From Chelatococcus sp. (GTDB lineage Bacteria > Pseudomonadota > Alphaproteobacteria > Rhizobiales > Beijerinckiaceae), in the NCBI GenBank assembly GCA_003248805.1, contig QFQY01000008.1, positions 177,495 through 241,494 on the forward strand: a stretch of 64,000 bases of DNA, written 5' to 3'. The position numbers and the translations under genes were made by a program. The notes beneath the pieces were generated by a model, which saw nothing but the letters and a program-made list of their open reading frames with translations, was not told the DNA's origin and did no database searches. The stretch's first letter is position 1. Every line of letters begins with the position of its first letter. Positions 1 to 9,013 of this stretch are shown here, piece by piece.

Positions 1-2
1 CG

Positions 3-1112
3 CCGCGCATGACGGAGAGCTTCGGCTGGGCGCCGGAATGGACCTATGCCGGCTTCGCGCTCGGGCTTCTGGCTGGTGGCGCGGTCGCTCCCTGGACCGG
101 CAGCCTGATCGATCGCTACGGCACGCGCCCCGTCATGGCCGCCGGCTCGGGGCTGGCGGCGCTGGCGCTCTTCGGGCTCTCCGAGGCGCGCGACATAGTC
201 GGCTACGGCCTGGCGATGGTCGCGATCCAGGCGGTCGCGACGATGGTGTTCTACGACGCCGCCTTCGCCGCGCTGACCCAGGCGCGCGGTGCGGGCGCCA
301 GGCGCTCCATCAGCCAGCTCACGCTCATCGGCGGCTTCGCCTCGACGCTGTTCTGGCCGCTGACGAACTGGCTTCTCGATTCGCTCGACTGGCGCGAGAT
401 CTACCGGCTCTACGCGCTGCTGCATGTTCTGCTGTGCGTGCCGCTGCATCTCCTCATCCTGCCCGGGCGCGCAAGGCGGGGCGCGGCGGAGACCGCCCGT
501 GTCCCGGCCGCGGGCGATGCCGCGGCCGCGCCCGAGCCCGCCTATCTGGAAGGCCCCGCGCGCCGGCGTGCTTTCCTGCTGCTGGCGGCGGCGTTCTCGC
601 TTCAGGGCTTCGTCGTCTCCGCGCTCTCGGTCCACATGCTGACGCTGCTGCGCGACCTCGGCCTCGGCGCGGCGGTCGCGGTCGGGATCGGCGCCGTGGT
701 CGGCCCTTCGCAGGTCGCGGGCCGGCTGGTGGAAATGCTCTTCGGCAAGGCGGTCGCGCCGGTGACGACGGCCTGGGTGTCCGGCGCCCTCATGCCGGTC
801 GCGCTCGCCCTGCTGCTCTGGGGCAGCGTCGACGTGGCGGTGGCGGGCGCCTTCGCCATCGCCTACGGCATCAGCATGGGCCTGAGTTCGATCGTGCGCG
901 GCACGGTGCCGCTCCAGCTCTTCGGGCCGAGGGGCTACGGCGCCATGATGGGCCGGCTCTCGGCGCCCGGCCTCGTGGTCAAGGCGGCGGCGCCGCTCGT
1001 CTTCGCGGTCCTTCTGGAGCGCGGCGGCACGACGCCCTCGACGCTGCTGCTCGTGCTGTTCTCCATGGTCGCGACGGTCGCCCTGTTCCTGCTGGCGCGC
1101 GCCTCGCGCTGA
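3..1112 (+). CDS. MFS transporter, 5'-truncated by the window edge
   Basis: Major facilitator superfamily permease of unknown substrate. The visible 367 residues from the first ATG (position 9) lack a first transmembrane helix: the protein begins in what should be the periplasmic loop before helix 2, and the loop 2-3 signature GSLIDRYGTRPV lies near residues 31-42. The frame is open to the left edge, with Pro-Arg codons before that ATG, so the real start is probably outside the window. About eleven hydrophobic segments are visible, with a central Ala/Arg-rich cytoplasmic loop around residues 150-180, as in 12-helix MFS proteins. It is convergent with the minus-strand pair that follows (6 bp gap). 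Nothing nearby names a substrate. Family call is firm, function open. Confidence 0.85.
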   Translation, partial: PRMTESFGWAPEWTYAGFALGLLAGGAVAPWTGSLIDRYGTRPVMAAGSGLAALALFGLSEARDIVGYGLAMVAIQAVATMVFYDAAFAALTQARGAGARRSISQLTLIGGFASTLFWPLTNWLLDSLDWREIYRLYALLHVLLCVPLHLLILPGRARRGAAETARVPAAGDAAAAPEPAYLEGPARRRAFLLLAAAFSLQGFVVSALSVHMLTLLRDLGLGAAVAVGIGAVVGPSQVAGRLVEMLFGKAVAPVTTAWVSGALMPVALALLLWGSVDVAVAGAFAIAYGISMGLSSIVRGTVPLQLFGPRGYGAMMGRLSAPGLVVKAAAPLVFAVLLERGGTTPSTLLLVLFSMVATVALFLLARASR

Positions 1113-1118
1113 GGCTCC

Positions 1119-1634
1119 TCAGGCCCGCAGGCCGCGCCACCAGCGCCGCGCCGCATCGCGTGCCTGCATCGCGAAGGCATAGGCCGCGCTCGCCCTGATC
1201 CAGCGCAACGCGCGGTCGCGCCACTGCGTCAGCAGCCCGATGCCCCAGGCGAACCAGCCATAGCTCAGCAGCTGCGCGCGGCCGGCGTGATAGATCCGCT
1301 CGACGACGAGGAAACTGAAGAGATGGGCGACGCCCGTCACGGCGATGCCCGAGGCGAGATGGCCCCGCGCCAGCAGCACCAGCCCGAGCAGCTTCAGCGG
1401 TTCGGCGATGATGAAGGGGACGGCGAAGGCCAGCAGCACGAGCCCGCGCGGCAGCCTCGCGATCGCCCGTTCCAGCCGGTGGACGATCCGCAGCGCGGCG
1501 AACCACGCGACGACCGGCCGGTAGAGCGGGCGGAGGATCTCGTCGAAGACGATGATGACCGTCGCGATCGCCCGCGCCAGCCCGAGCGCGATCCGGGCGG
1601 GCAGGCTGCGGGATGTGTCGCGGCCGTCGGTCAT
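1119..1634 (-). CDS. Hypothetical multi-helix membrane protein
   Basis: A 171-residue protein with no family I can name. An N-terminal amphipathic/hydrophobic stretch (about 12-28) is followed by hydrophobic segments near residues 64-90, 92-110 and 120-135 and by a strongly basic C-terminus rich in Arg and Trp, which suggests an inner-membrane protein with cytoplasmic ends. Its ATG overlaps the stop codon of the upstream GMC oxidoreductase gene by four bases (ATGA at 1631-1634), so the two are very likely co-transcribed and translationally coupled. Codon use matches the surrounding genes. A role as a membrane partner of the oxidoreductase is only inferred from that coupling. Confidence 0.75.
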   Translation of the reverse strand: MTDGRDTSRSLPARIALGLARAIATVIIVFDEILRPLYRPVVAWFAALRIVHRLERAIARLPRGLVLLAFAVPFIIAEPLKLLGLVLLARGHLASGIAVTGVAHLFSFLVVERIYHAGRAQLLSYGWFAWGIGLLTQWRDRALRWIRASAAYAFAMQARDAARRWWRGLRA

Positions 1635-3271
1635 GCGGCGCGCGCGTCCTCGATCATCATCGCGACGCCCTTCTCGGCGATCATCATGGTCGGATTCGCG
1701 GTGTTGCCGGAGGTGATGGCCGGCATGGCGGAGGCGTCTATCACGCGCAGGCCGGCGATGCCACGCACGCGCAGCCGCTCGTCCAGCACCGCGCCGGCGT
1801 CGTCGGCGCCGCCCATCCGGGCCGTGCCCACCGGGTGGAAGATCGTGGTGCTGTAGGTCGCGGCCGCCTCCAGAAGGGCCTCGTCGGTTTCGGCCGAAGG
1901 GCCCGGCAGATGCTCCTGCGGCCGGAAGCGCGCGAGCGGCTGCTGCGCCACGATCCGCCGCGTCAGCCGCATCGCCTCGACGGCGACCTGGCGGTCCTCC
2001 TCGGTCGCGAGATAGTTCGGCGAGATCGCGGGCGCGTCCTCCGCATGCGGGCTGCGCAGATGGGTGGAGCCCCGGCTCGTCGGCCGCAGATTGCAGACGC
2101 TCGCCGTGAAGGCGTCGAACGGGTGCAGGCCGGCGCCCCAGCTGTCCAGCGAGAGCGGCTGGAAGTGATATTGCAGATTGGCGGTGGCGTAGCGGTCCGA
2201 GGATTTCGCGAAGGCGCCGACCTGTGACGGCGCCATGGTCAGCGGCCCGCTGCGCAGCGCGGCGTATTGCATCGCCATCAGCGGCCGGCGCCAGAGCTTC
2301 GCATAGTCGGAGTTCAGCGTGCGCACGCCCTCGACCTTGTAGACCGGCCGGATCTGGAGATGGTCCTGCAGGTTTTCCCCGACGCCCGGCGCGTCCAGCA
2401 CGGTGTCGATGCCGAGCGCGGCGAGCCGGCCGCCATCGCCGATGCCCGAGCGTTCGAGCAGGGCCGGCGAGCCGATCGAGCCGGCGCTGAGCACGACTTC
2501 GCCGGTCACCTCGGCCCGCAGCTTCTCGCCGCCATGGCTGAACTCGACGGCGCGCGCACGGCCGTCCTCGACGACGACGCGCTCGACCAGCACGTCGACC
2601 TCGCCGCGCAGGTTCGGGCGCTCCAGCACGGGCCTCAGGAAGGCGCGGAACGAGGAGAGGCGGCGCCCGCGCCGCTGGTTCACCTGGAAATAGGAGGAGC
2701 CCTCGTTGTCGCCGGTGTTGAAGTCGGCGATCTTGGCGATGCCCGCCGCCTCCGCCGCGTCCCGGATCGCGTCAAGGATGGCCCAGCGCACGCGCGGGTT
2801 CTCGACGCGCCATTCGCCGCCCGCTTTGTGCAGGCCGTCCGGGCCCGGCGAGCAATGGTCCTCGTGCTTCAGGAAATAGGGCAGCACCTCGTCCCAGCCC
2901 CAGCCGGGCAGGCCGCGCTGGCGCCAGCCGTCGTAGTCGGCCGCCTGCCCGCGCATATAGACCATGGCGTTGATCGAGGAGCAGCCGCCGACGACCTTGC
3001 CGCGCGCGAAGGGCAGGGCGCGGCCGCCGAGGCCGGGCTGCGGCTCGGTCTTGTACATCCAGTCGGCGCGCGGATTGCCGATGGCGAAGAGATAGCCGAC
3101 CGGGATGTGGAACCAGATCCAGTCGTCGCGGCCGCCGGCCTCCAGCACCAGCACCTTCCTGCGCGGATCGCGCGAGAGCCGGTTGGCCACGAGGCAACCG
3201 GCCGAGCCCGCGCCGATCACGACATAATCGAAGGTGCCTATCGTCCTTCGTCCGGCATTGGCGTCGGCCAT
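1631..3271 (-). CDS. GMC-family FAD-dependent alcohol dehydrogenase (choline dehydrogenase-like)
   Basis: Glucose-methanol-choline oxidoreductase of 546 residues, which would oxidise an alcohol to an aldehyde with FAD. The N-terminus carries the dinucleotide-binding motif VVIGAGSAG within the first 25 residues and the GMC signature with GGCSSINAM around residue 90. The C-terminus has the catalytic HPVGTARMG and the SGNTANPTMM segment with the second active-site residue (Asn). I chose the ATG at 3271; an upstream in-frame ATG at 3361 would add 30 Arg/Pro-rich residues with no family match. The gene overlaps the next membrane protein by four bases. No betaine aldehyde dehydrogenase or transporter is adjacent, so choline as substrate is not supported; a generic GMC alcohol dehydrogenase is the safer call. 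Confidence 0.9.
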   Translation of the reverse strand: MADANAGRRTIGTFDYVVIGAGSAGCLVANRLSRDPRRKVLVLEAGGRDDWIWFHIPVGYLFAIGNPRADWMYKTEPQPGLGGRALPFARGKVVGGCSSINAMVYMRGQAADYDGWRQRGLPGWGWDEVLPYFLKHEDHCSPGPDGLHKAGGEWRVENPRVRWAILDAIRDAAEAAGIAKIADFNTGDNEGSSYFQVNQRRGRRLSSFRAFLRPVLERPNLRGEVDVLVERVVVEDGRARAVEFSHGGEKLRAEVTGEVVLSAGSIGSPALLERSGIGDGGRLAALGIDTVLDAPGVGENLQDHLQIRPVYKVEGVRTLNSDYAKLWRRPLMAMQYAALRSGPLTMAPSQVGAFAKSSDRYATANLQYHFQPLSLDSWGAGLHPFDAFTASVCNLRPTSRGSTHLRSPHAEDAPAISPNYLATEEDRQVAVEAMRLTRRIVAQQPLARFRPQEHLPGPSAETDEALLEAAATYSTTIFHPVGTARMGGADDAGAVLDERLRVRGIAGLRVIDASAMPAITSGNTANPTMMIAEKGVAMMIEDARAA

Positions 3272-3561
3272 GGCGCGTCCCGTTTCCGGCGGCTTTCGGC
3301 CGCTCTGTCGCATGAGGCGTAGCGCCCGGCCCCCGGGCCGGCAATGGGCCACTCGTCGCATGCCGGATGGGCGCCCTCGGCTGGGCGGCCTGCGGGCGCC
3401 GAGCGCGCCGCCACCGGCGCGTGCCTATCCTGTGGGCGTGCGAAAAAATTGTGCGGATGCGCTCTGGTTGTGCGCTGCGCTGCGAAGCCGGTGCGCGCGA
3501 CGATGTGCGGGCCTCGGCGCCTCGCGCAACGGAATCAAGCACATAGGCCGGCGCGCCGGAT

Positions 3562-3577
3562 TGGCACGCTTCTTGTT
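3562..3577 (+). promoter_or_regulatory. Sigma-54 (RpoN) -24/-12 promoter for the nitrate operon
   Basis: The sequence TGGCACG-CTTC-TTGTT matches the RpoN consensus TGGCACG-N4-TTGCW with the invariant GG; the -12 GC is GT here. It lies 176 bp upstream of the nrtA start, in the 481-bp gap between the divergent GMC gene and nrtA. Nitrate assimilation genes in this group are commonly NtrC/RpoN controlled. I found no clear NtrC dyad upstream. Confidence 0.6.
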
Positions 3578-3662
3578 TGTAACAATTCGACGCGGCCAAC
3601 GCTGCCCGCGCCATTCCCGATCCGGATGACACAGCAACGCCGCTGTCGAACGTGCCTGCACA

Positions 3663-3686
3663 GGGCGCTTTCGCGCGGCGTTTTTC
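3663..3686 (+). promoter_or_regulatory. Possible leader hairpin with T-run before nrtA
   Basis: Between the predicted RpoN start (about 3588) and the nrtA ATG lies a leader of about 165 nt. It contains GCGC-TTTC-GCGC followed by GGCG and five Ts, which resembles a weak intrinsic terminator. Long leaders with a terminator are used for NasT/ANTAR antitermination in nitrate operons; I could not confirm the two hexaloop hairpins that would identify that mechanism. The rest of 3272-3752 holds no gene. Confidence 0.25.
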
Positions 3687-3752
3687 GCGTTGGCGATGGT
3701 CGCGATCGGGACTGGGAGGCGCAGCGGTTCACGAACCAGACGAGGGGTATCC

Positions 3753-5058
3753 ATGACGAAGGAAGTCGAGACCGCCGTGACCGGGGCCGTGCGCCGCCCG
3801 AGCCGCCGCCGCCTGCTGAAGCTCTCTGGGACGGCGGCGCTCTTCGCCGCCGCCCGCGCCGCGCTTCCCGGCGGCGCCTTCGCGCAGGGAGCGGGTCCCG
3901 AGGTCAAGGGCACGCGCCTCGGCTACATCGCCCTGACCGACGCCTCGCCGCTCATCATCGCCAAGGAGAAGGGCTTCTACGCCAAGCACGGCGTGCCCGA
4001 CATGGACATCGCCAAGCAGGCGAGCTGGGGCGCGACGCGCGACAACATGGCGCTCGGCTTCAAGAACAACGGCATCGACGGCGGCCACATCCTGCGCCCC
4101 AAGACGCATCTCTATTCCACCGGCAAGGTGATGCAGAACGGCCAGCCGCTGCCGATGTACACGCTGCTGAACCTCAACGAGGACGGGCAGGCGATCTCGG
4201 TCTCGAACGAGTACAAGGACCTGAACGTCCAGAAGGATTCCTCGCCGCTGAAGCAGGCCTTCGAGCGCAAGAAGGCGGCCGGCAAGGAACTGACCGCCGC
4301 CATGACCTTCCCGGGCGGCACCCACGACCTCTGGATCCGCTACTGGCTCGCCGCCGGCGGCATCGACCCCGACACCGACATCAAGGTCATCGTCGTGCCG
4401 CCGCCGCAGATGGTGGCGAACATGAAGGTCGGCAACATGGACTGCTTCTGCGTCGGCGAGCCGTGGAACGAGCAGCTCGTCAACCAGAACATCGGCTACA
4501 CCGCGCTGACGACGGGAGAACTCTGGTTCCGCCATCCCGAGAAGATCCTCGGCATGCGCGCCGATTTCGTCGACGCCAACCCGAAGGCGACGCAGGCCAT
4601 CCTGATGGCCGCAATGGGCCGACAAGCGCGAGAACCGGCAGGAACTCGCCGAGATCGTCGGCCGCCGGCAGTGGTTCAACGTTCCCACCAACGACATCAA
4701 CAAGCGCCTGCTCGGCGACATCAACTACGGCAACGGCCGGGAGGCCAAGGGCACGAACCTCTACATGAAGTTCTGGGGCGAGGGCGGCTCGAGCTCCTAC
4801 CCCTGGAAGAGCCTCGACACCTGGTTCGTCACCGAGAACATCCGCTGGGGCAAGTTCGACCCGGCCATCGACATCAAGGCGCTGGTCGACAAGACCAACC
4901 GTTCCGACCTCTGGCTCGAGGCGGCGAAGACGCTGGGTGTCACGGGTGTCCCCACCTCGGATTCGCGCGGCGTCGAGACCTTCTTCGACGGCGTGAAGTT
5001 CGATCCGGCCGCGCCTCACGACTACCTCAAGGCGCTCAAGATCAAGCGGGTGGCCTGA
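3753..5058 (+). pseudogene. nrtA: nrtA: nitrate ABC transporter substrate-binding protein, frameshifted
   Basis: Periplasmic nitrate/nitrite-binding protein of the NrtA/CmpA type. The ATG at 3753 has a GAGGGG ribosome site and starts a twin-arginine signal peptide (SRRRLLK near residue 16 and an Ala-rich core ending FAQG). The reading frame is intact to about 4613, then continues one frame over from TGG at 4615 (WADKRENRQELAEI) to the stop at 5058. Read in either single frame the protein is broken. The junction also appears to lack a few residues usual in NrtA between the Met and the Trp, so a small deletion (net -2, or equivalently +1) is likely. Flanking codons are well conserved on both sides, and the downstream genes nasA and nrtBC are intact, so either a very recent mutation or a sequencing/assembly error fits. 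The spacing to the next gene is 3 bp. Confidence 0.85.
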
Positions 5059-5061
5059 TCC

Positions 5062-6276
5062 ATGGCCGAGCCCCTCGTCATCGTCGGCAAGGGCATGGCC
5101 GCGACGCGGCTGGTCGAGGAACTCGGCCGGCTCGCGCTCGGCCGGCACGCCGTGGCGGTGATCGGGGCGGAGCCGCGGCTGGCCTATAACCGGGTGCTGC
5201 TCTCGCCCCTGCTGGCGGGCGAGATCGGCGAAACCGAGATCGAGCTGAAGCCGGCGGCATGGTGGCGGGCGAGGGGCGTCTCGATCTTCTACGGCCGCTC
5301 CGTCACCGGCATCGACCGGCGGGCCAGGACCGTGACGCTCGATGGCGGCCTGAGCCTGCCCTATGGCAAGCTCGTGCTGGCGACCGGCTCGAAACCGCTC
5401 AAGCCGCCATTCCCCGGCGGCGACCTGCCGGGCGTCCTCACCTTCCGCGACACGGCCGATGTCGAGGCGATGCGCGCCTATGCCGGGCGGGCGGCCCGCA
5501 TCGTCGTCATCGGCGGCGGGCTGCTCGGGCTGGAGGCGGCCCATGGCCTGGCGAAGGCTGGCGGTCGGGTCACGCTGCTGCATCTGGTCGACCGGCTGAT
5601 GGAGCGCCAGCTCGACGCCGAGGGCGCCGCGATCCTCGCCCGAGCCATGGCCGAGCGCGGCGTCGTCGTCCGGTTGAACAGCGCCACCAGAGGCTTCGTC
5701 GGCGACGGCAAGGTCGAGGGCGTCGAGCTTCAGGACGGCTCGGTCATCCCGGCCGATCTCGTCGTCATCGCCATCGGCGTGCGCCCGAATATCGACCTCG
5801 CCGGCGCGGCGGGGCTCGCCGTCGAGCGCGGCGTGCTCGTCGATGACGGCCTCGCCACCGACGATCCCGACATCTTCGCCATCGGCGAATGCGCCCAGCA
5901 TCGCGGACAGGTCTACGGCCTCGTCGAGCCGGCCTATGAGCAGGCGCGCGTGCTGGCGGCGCGCCTCGCCGGGCAGGAGGCGTCCTATGCCGGCTCGCTG
6001 CTGGCGACGAACCTCAAGGTCAGCGGCGTCGGCGTCTTCTCCGCCGGCGAGTTCGAGGCCTGCGAGGGCGCCGAGACGATCCTGCTGCGCGACCGCGCCA
6101 ACGGGGTCTACCGCAAGTTCGTGCTGCGCGAGGGCCGGCTCGCCGGCTGCATTCTCGTCGGCGACACGCAAGGGGCGCTGTTCTATCTCGGCCTGATCCG
6201 TTCGGGGCAGGACATCACGGCGCTCAGGGCCGATCTGCCCTTCGGCGAGAGCTACTGCGCGCGGGAGGCCGCCTGA
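5062..6276 (+). CDS. FAD/NAD(P)-dependent oxidoreductase, nitrate reductase electron-transfer subunit
   Basis: A 404-residue flavoprotein of the NirB-N-terminal/NasB-like group, which would pass electrons from NAD(P)H to the assimilatory nitrate reductase encoded next. It has an N-terminal FAD-binding segment (VIVGKGMAATRL), a second Rossmann motif VVIGGGLLGLEAA at about residue 150 for NAD(P)H, and the late FAD motif with DIFAIGECA near residue 272. There is no C-terminal Fe-S or siroheme domain, unlike full-length NirB. Its TGA overlaps the nasA ATG by one base (TGATG), which suggests coupled translation and a stoichiometric partner. It could also be annotated as a nitrite reductase large-subunit fragment, but length and context favour a dedicated NasA reductase component. 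Confidence 0.85.
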   Translation: MAEPLVIVGKGMAATRLVEELGRLALGRHAVAVIGAEPRLAYNRVLLSPLLAGEIGETEIELKPAAWWRARGVSIFYGRSVTGIDRRARTVTLDGGLSLPYGKLVLATGSKPLKPPFPGGDLPGVLTFRDTADVEAMRAYAGRAARIVVIGGGLLGLEAAHGLAKAGGRVTLLHLVDRLMERQLDAEGAAILARAMAERGVVVRLNSATRGFVGDGKVEGVELQDGSVIPADLVVIAIGVRPNIDLAGAAGLAVERGVLVDDGLATDDPDIFAIGECAQHRGQVYGLVEPAYEQARVLAARLAGQEASYAGSLLATNLKVSGVGVFSAGEFEACEGAETILLRDRANGVYRKFVLREGRLAGCILVGDTQGALFYLGLIRSGQDITALRADLPFGESYCAREAA

Positions 6277-8963
6277 TGCGCAACGATGCCCCGCTCGCGG
6301 CCCGGCCGACCTGCACCACCTGCCCCTATTGCGGCGTCGGCTGCGGCGTTCTCGCGACTCCGGACGGACAGGGCGGGGTCGCGATCGCGGGCGATCCCGC
6401 GCATCCCGCCAATCGCGGCAGGCTCTGCTCGAAGGGCTCGGCGCTGGGCGAGACGGTGGGGCTCGGCGCCCGCGTCCTGCATCCGCTCCGGCGCAACGCC
6501 GGGGGCGGTTATGACCGCGTGAGCTGGGACGCGGCGCTGGATGCCGTCGCCGCCGGATTGCGCGGCACTCTGGCCGAGCACGGCCCGGAGGCGGTGGCCT
6601 TCTATCTCTCGGGCCAGCTCCTGACCGAGGACTACTACGTCGCCAACAAGCTGATGAAGGGCTTCATCGGCTCGCCCCATGTCGACACCAATTCGCGGCT
6701 CTGCATGTCCTCGACCGTCGCGGGCCATCGCCGTGTCTTCGGCTCGGACACGGTCCCGGGCGCCTATGAGGATCTCGACTGCGCCGATCTGATCGTGCTC
6801 GTCGGCTCGAACACGGCCTGGTGCCACCCGGTCCTGTTCCGGCGCATGCAGCAGAACCGGACCGAGCGCGGCGCGAGGGTCGTCGTCATCGACCCGCGCG
6901 TCACCGCCACGGCCGAGGATGCCGACATGGTGCTGCCGCTGAAGCCCGGCTCCGACGGCGTCCTCTTCGCCGGGCTGCTGGTGCATCTCGCCGATCGCGC
7001 GCTGATCGACCGCACCTATGTCGCGCGTCATGTCGCCTGCTTCGACGAGACGCTGGCCGGTGCGCGCGCGATCGCGCCCGGCCTCTCAGCCGTCGCCGCC
7101 CGCACCGGCCTCGCCGAGGCGGCGGTCGCTGCCTTCTACGCGCTCTGGGCCGGTACGCCCGCCGTGGTCACCGCCTGGAGCCAGGGCGTCAACCAGTCGG
7201 CCCAGGGGACGGACAAGGTCGCCGCGATCCTGCACTGCCATCTCGCCACCGGGCGCATCGGACGGCCCGGCTGCGGCCCCTTCTCGCTGACCGGCCAGCC
7301 TAACGCCATGGGCGGCCGCGAGGTCGGCGGTCTCGCCAACATGCTCGCGGCCCATATGGGCTACGGCCCTGCGGAGGTCGACCGGGTCGGCCGCTTCTGG
7401 AAGGCGCCCAATATGGCGCAGCGCGAAGGCCTCAAGGCCGTCGCGATGATGCAGGCGGTGGCCGACGGGCGCATCCGCGCGCTCTGGGTGATGGCGACCA
7501 ACCCGGCCGTCTCCCTGCCGCGTGCCGACGCGGTCAGGGCGGCGCTCTCCGGCCTCGATCTCTTCGTCGTCTCCGAGAACGTGCTCTCGAACGACACCCT
7601 CGCCGCGAAGCCGCACTACATCCTGCCCGCCGCCGCCTGGGGCGAGAAGGACGGCACCGTCACCAATTCCGAGCGCCGCATCTCGCGCCAGCGCGCCTTC
7701 CTGCCGCTGCCGGGCGAGGCGAAGCCCGACTGGTGGATTCTCTGCGAGGTCGGCAAGCGCCTCGGCTTCGGCGAGGCCTTCGCCTATGCCGGCCCCGCCG
7801 CGATCTACCGCGAGCATGCCGCGCTCTCGGCCTTCGAGAACGGCGGCAGCCGCGATTTCGACATCGGCGCCCATGCCGGCCTGTCGCAGCACGACTATGA
7901 CGGGCTCGCGCCGGTGCAGTGGCCGGTGCCGGAGGACCGGCCGCAGGGCACGGCGCGGCTCTTCGCGGAGGGCGGTTTCTTCACGGCCGACGGCCGCGCC
8001 CGCATGCAGCCGCTCGCCGATCCCGCGCTGGCGCAGGCGACGGACGAGACCTATCCGTTCATCCTCAACACCGGCCGCGTCCGCGACCACTGGCATACGA
8101 TGACGCGCACGGGCCTGAGCCCGCGCCTGAGCGCGCACATCGCCGAGCCCTGCGTCTCGCTCAATCCGGCCGATGCGGTCCGCCATCGTCTGGAGGATGG
8201 CGGCTTCGCCCGCATCGCCACCCGCCACGGGCAGGCCGTGCTCAAGGTCGCGCTCGATGCCGGCGTCGCCGAGGGCACGATCTTCGCGCCGATCCACTGG
8301 TCGGGCGAGACGGCGTCGGACGCGCGCATCGGTGCCGCCGTGCAGCCGATGACCGATCCATTCTCCGGCCAGCCCGAGATGAAGGCGACGCCCGCCTCGG
8401 TCGCGCCCGTCACCTTCGCCTCGCAGGGCTTCGTGCTGGCGCGCGAGCCCTTCGCCTTGCCCGCAGGGAGCTGGTGGGCCCGGCTCGCCGTCGAGGGCGG
8501 CGAGGGCCGGCTCTTCGCCACGGATACGCCGCTGGCGGAGATCATGGCTCATGTCCGCGCCCGCTTCGGCGAGGAGGGGCTGGTCGAGATGGTCGACCAC
8601 GAGGGCGGCAGCTATCGCTGCGCGATCATCCGCGAGCGCCGCCTGATCGCCGCGCTCTTCCTGGCGCCGGCCGGCCGCGCCCCGCTCTGGGACACCGTCA
8701 AGGCGGTCTTCGCCGACGCCTCGGCGGAGGTCGAGAACCGGCTCTCGCTGCTCGCCGGCCGAAAGATCGGCGGAAGCGATCCCGGCCCCGTCGTCTGCGC
8801 CTGCTTCGGCGTCGGGCTGAACGCCATCCGCGCCGCCTTCGCCGCCGGCGCGACCACGGCCGAGGAGATCGGCCGCGAGCTCAGGGCCGGCACCAATTGC
8901 GGCTCCTGCCTGCCGGAGATCCGCCGCATCGGCGCGCAGTCGCGCGCGACGCAAGCCGCATGA
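6276..8963 (+). CDS. nasA: Assimilatory nitrate reductase catalytic subunit
   Basis: Cytoplasmic molybdopterin-guanine-dinucleotide enzyme that reduces nitrate to nitrite for nitrogen assimilation. The N-terminus has the [4Fe-4S] ligands C16, C19, C23 and C51 (C-x2-C-x3-C-x27-C). The middle is the long molybdopterin oxidoreductase domain, followed by a molydopterin dinucleotide-binding domain from about residue 580 (YPFILNTGRVRDHWHTMTRTG). The last 60 residues form a BFD-like [2Fe-2S] domain with C841, C843, C875 and C878 (CAC...CGSC). At 895 residues it has the usual length of NasA with the BFD tail. There is no Tat signal, as expected for the cytoplasmic enzyme. It sits between the flavoprotein subunit and the nrtB gene, with overlaps at both ends. 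Confidence 0.96.
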   Translation: MRNDAPLAARPTCTTCPYCGVGCGVLATPDGQGGVAIAGDPAHPANRGRLCSKGSALGETVGLGARVLHPLRRNAGGGYDRVSWDAALDAVAAGLRGTLAEHGPEAVAFYLSGQLLTEDYYVANKLMKGFIGSPHVDTNSRLCMSSTVAGHRRVFGSDTVPGAYEDLDCADLIVLVGSNTAWCHPVLFRRMQQNRTERGARVVVIDPRVTATAEDADMVLPLKPGSDGVLFAGLLVHLADRALIDRTYVARHVACFDETLAGARAIAPGLSAVAARTGLAEAAVAAFYALWAGTPAVVTAWSQGVNQSAQGTDKVAAILHCHLATGRIGRPGCGPFSLTGQPNAMGGREVGGLANMLAAHMGYGPAEVDRVGRFWKAPNMAQREGLKAVAMMQAVADGRIRALWVMATNPAVSLPRADAVRAALSGLDLFVVSENVLSNDTLAAKPHYILPAAAWGEKDGTVTNSERRISRQRAFLPLPGEAKPDWWILCEVGKRLGFGEAFAYAGPAAIYREHAALSAFENGGSRDFDIGAHAGLSQHDYDGLAPVQWPVPEDRPQGTARLFAEGGFFTADGRARMQPLADPALAQATDETYPFILNTGRVRDHWHTMTRTGLSPRLSAHIAEPCVSLNPADAVRHRLEDGGFARIATRHGQAVLKVALDAGVAEGTIFAPIHWSGETASDARIGAAVQPMTDPFSGQPEMKATPASVAPVTFASQGFVLAREPFALPAGSWWARLAVEGGEGRLFATDTPLAEIMAHVRARFGEEGLVEMVDHEGGSYRCAIIRERRLIAALFLAPAGRAPLWDTVKAVFADASAEVENRLSLLAGRKIGGSDPGPVVCACFGVGLNAIRAAFAAGATTAEEIGRELRAGTNCGSCLPEIRRIGAQSRATQAA

Positions 8964-9013
8964 CGAACGCCACGCACATGACCAACGCGACGCAACAGCC
9001 GAGGAGAGACCAG

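Noticed and set aside
3440..3560. Possible NtrC enhancer boxes upstream of the RpoN site
   Set aside because: Several TTGTGCG/TGCGC words occur, but none forms the expected 17-bp dyad.
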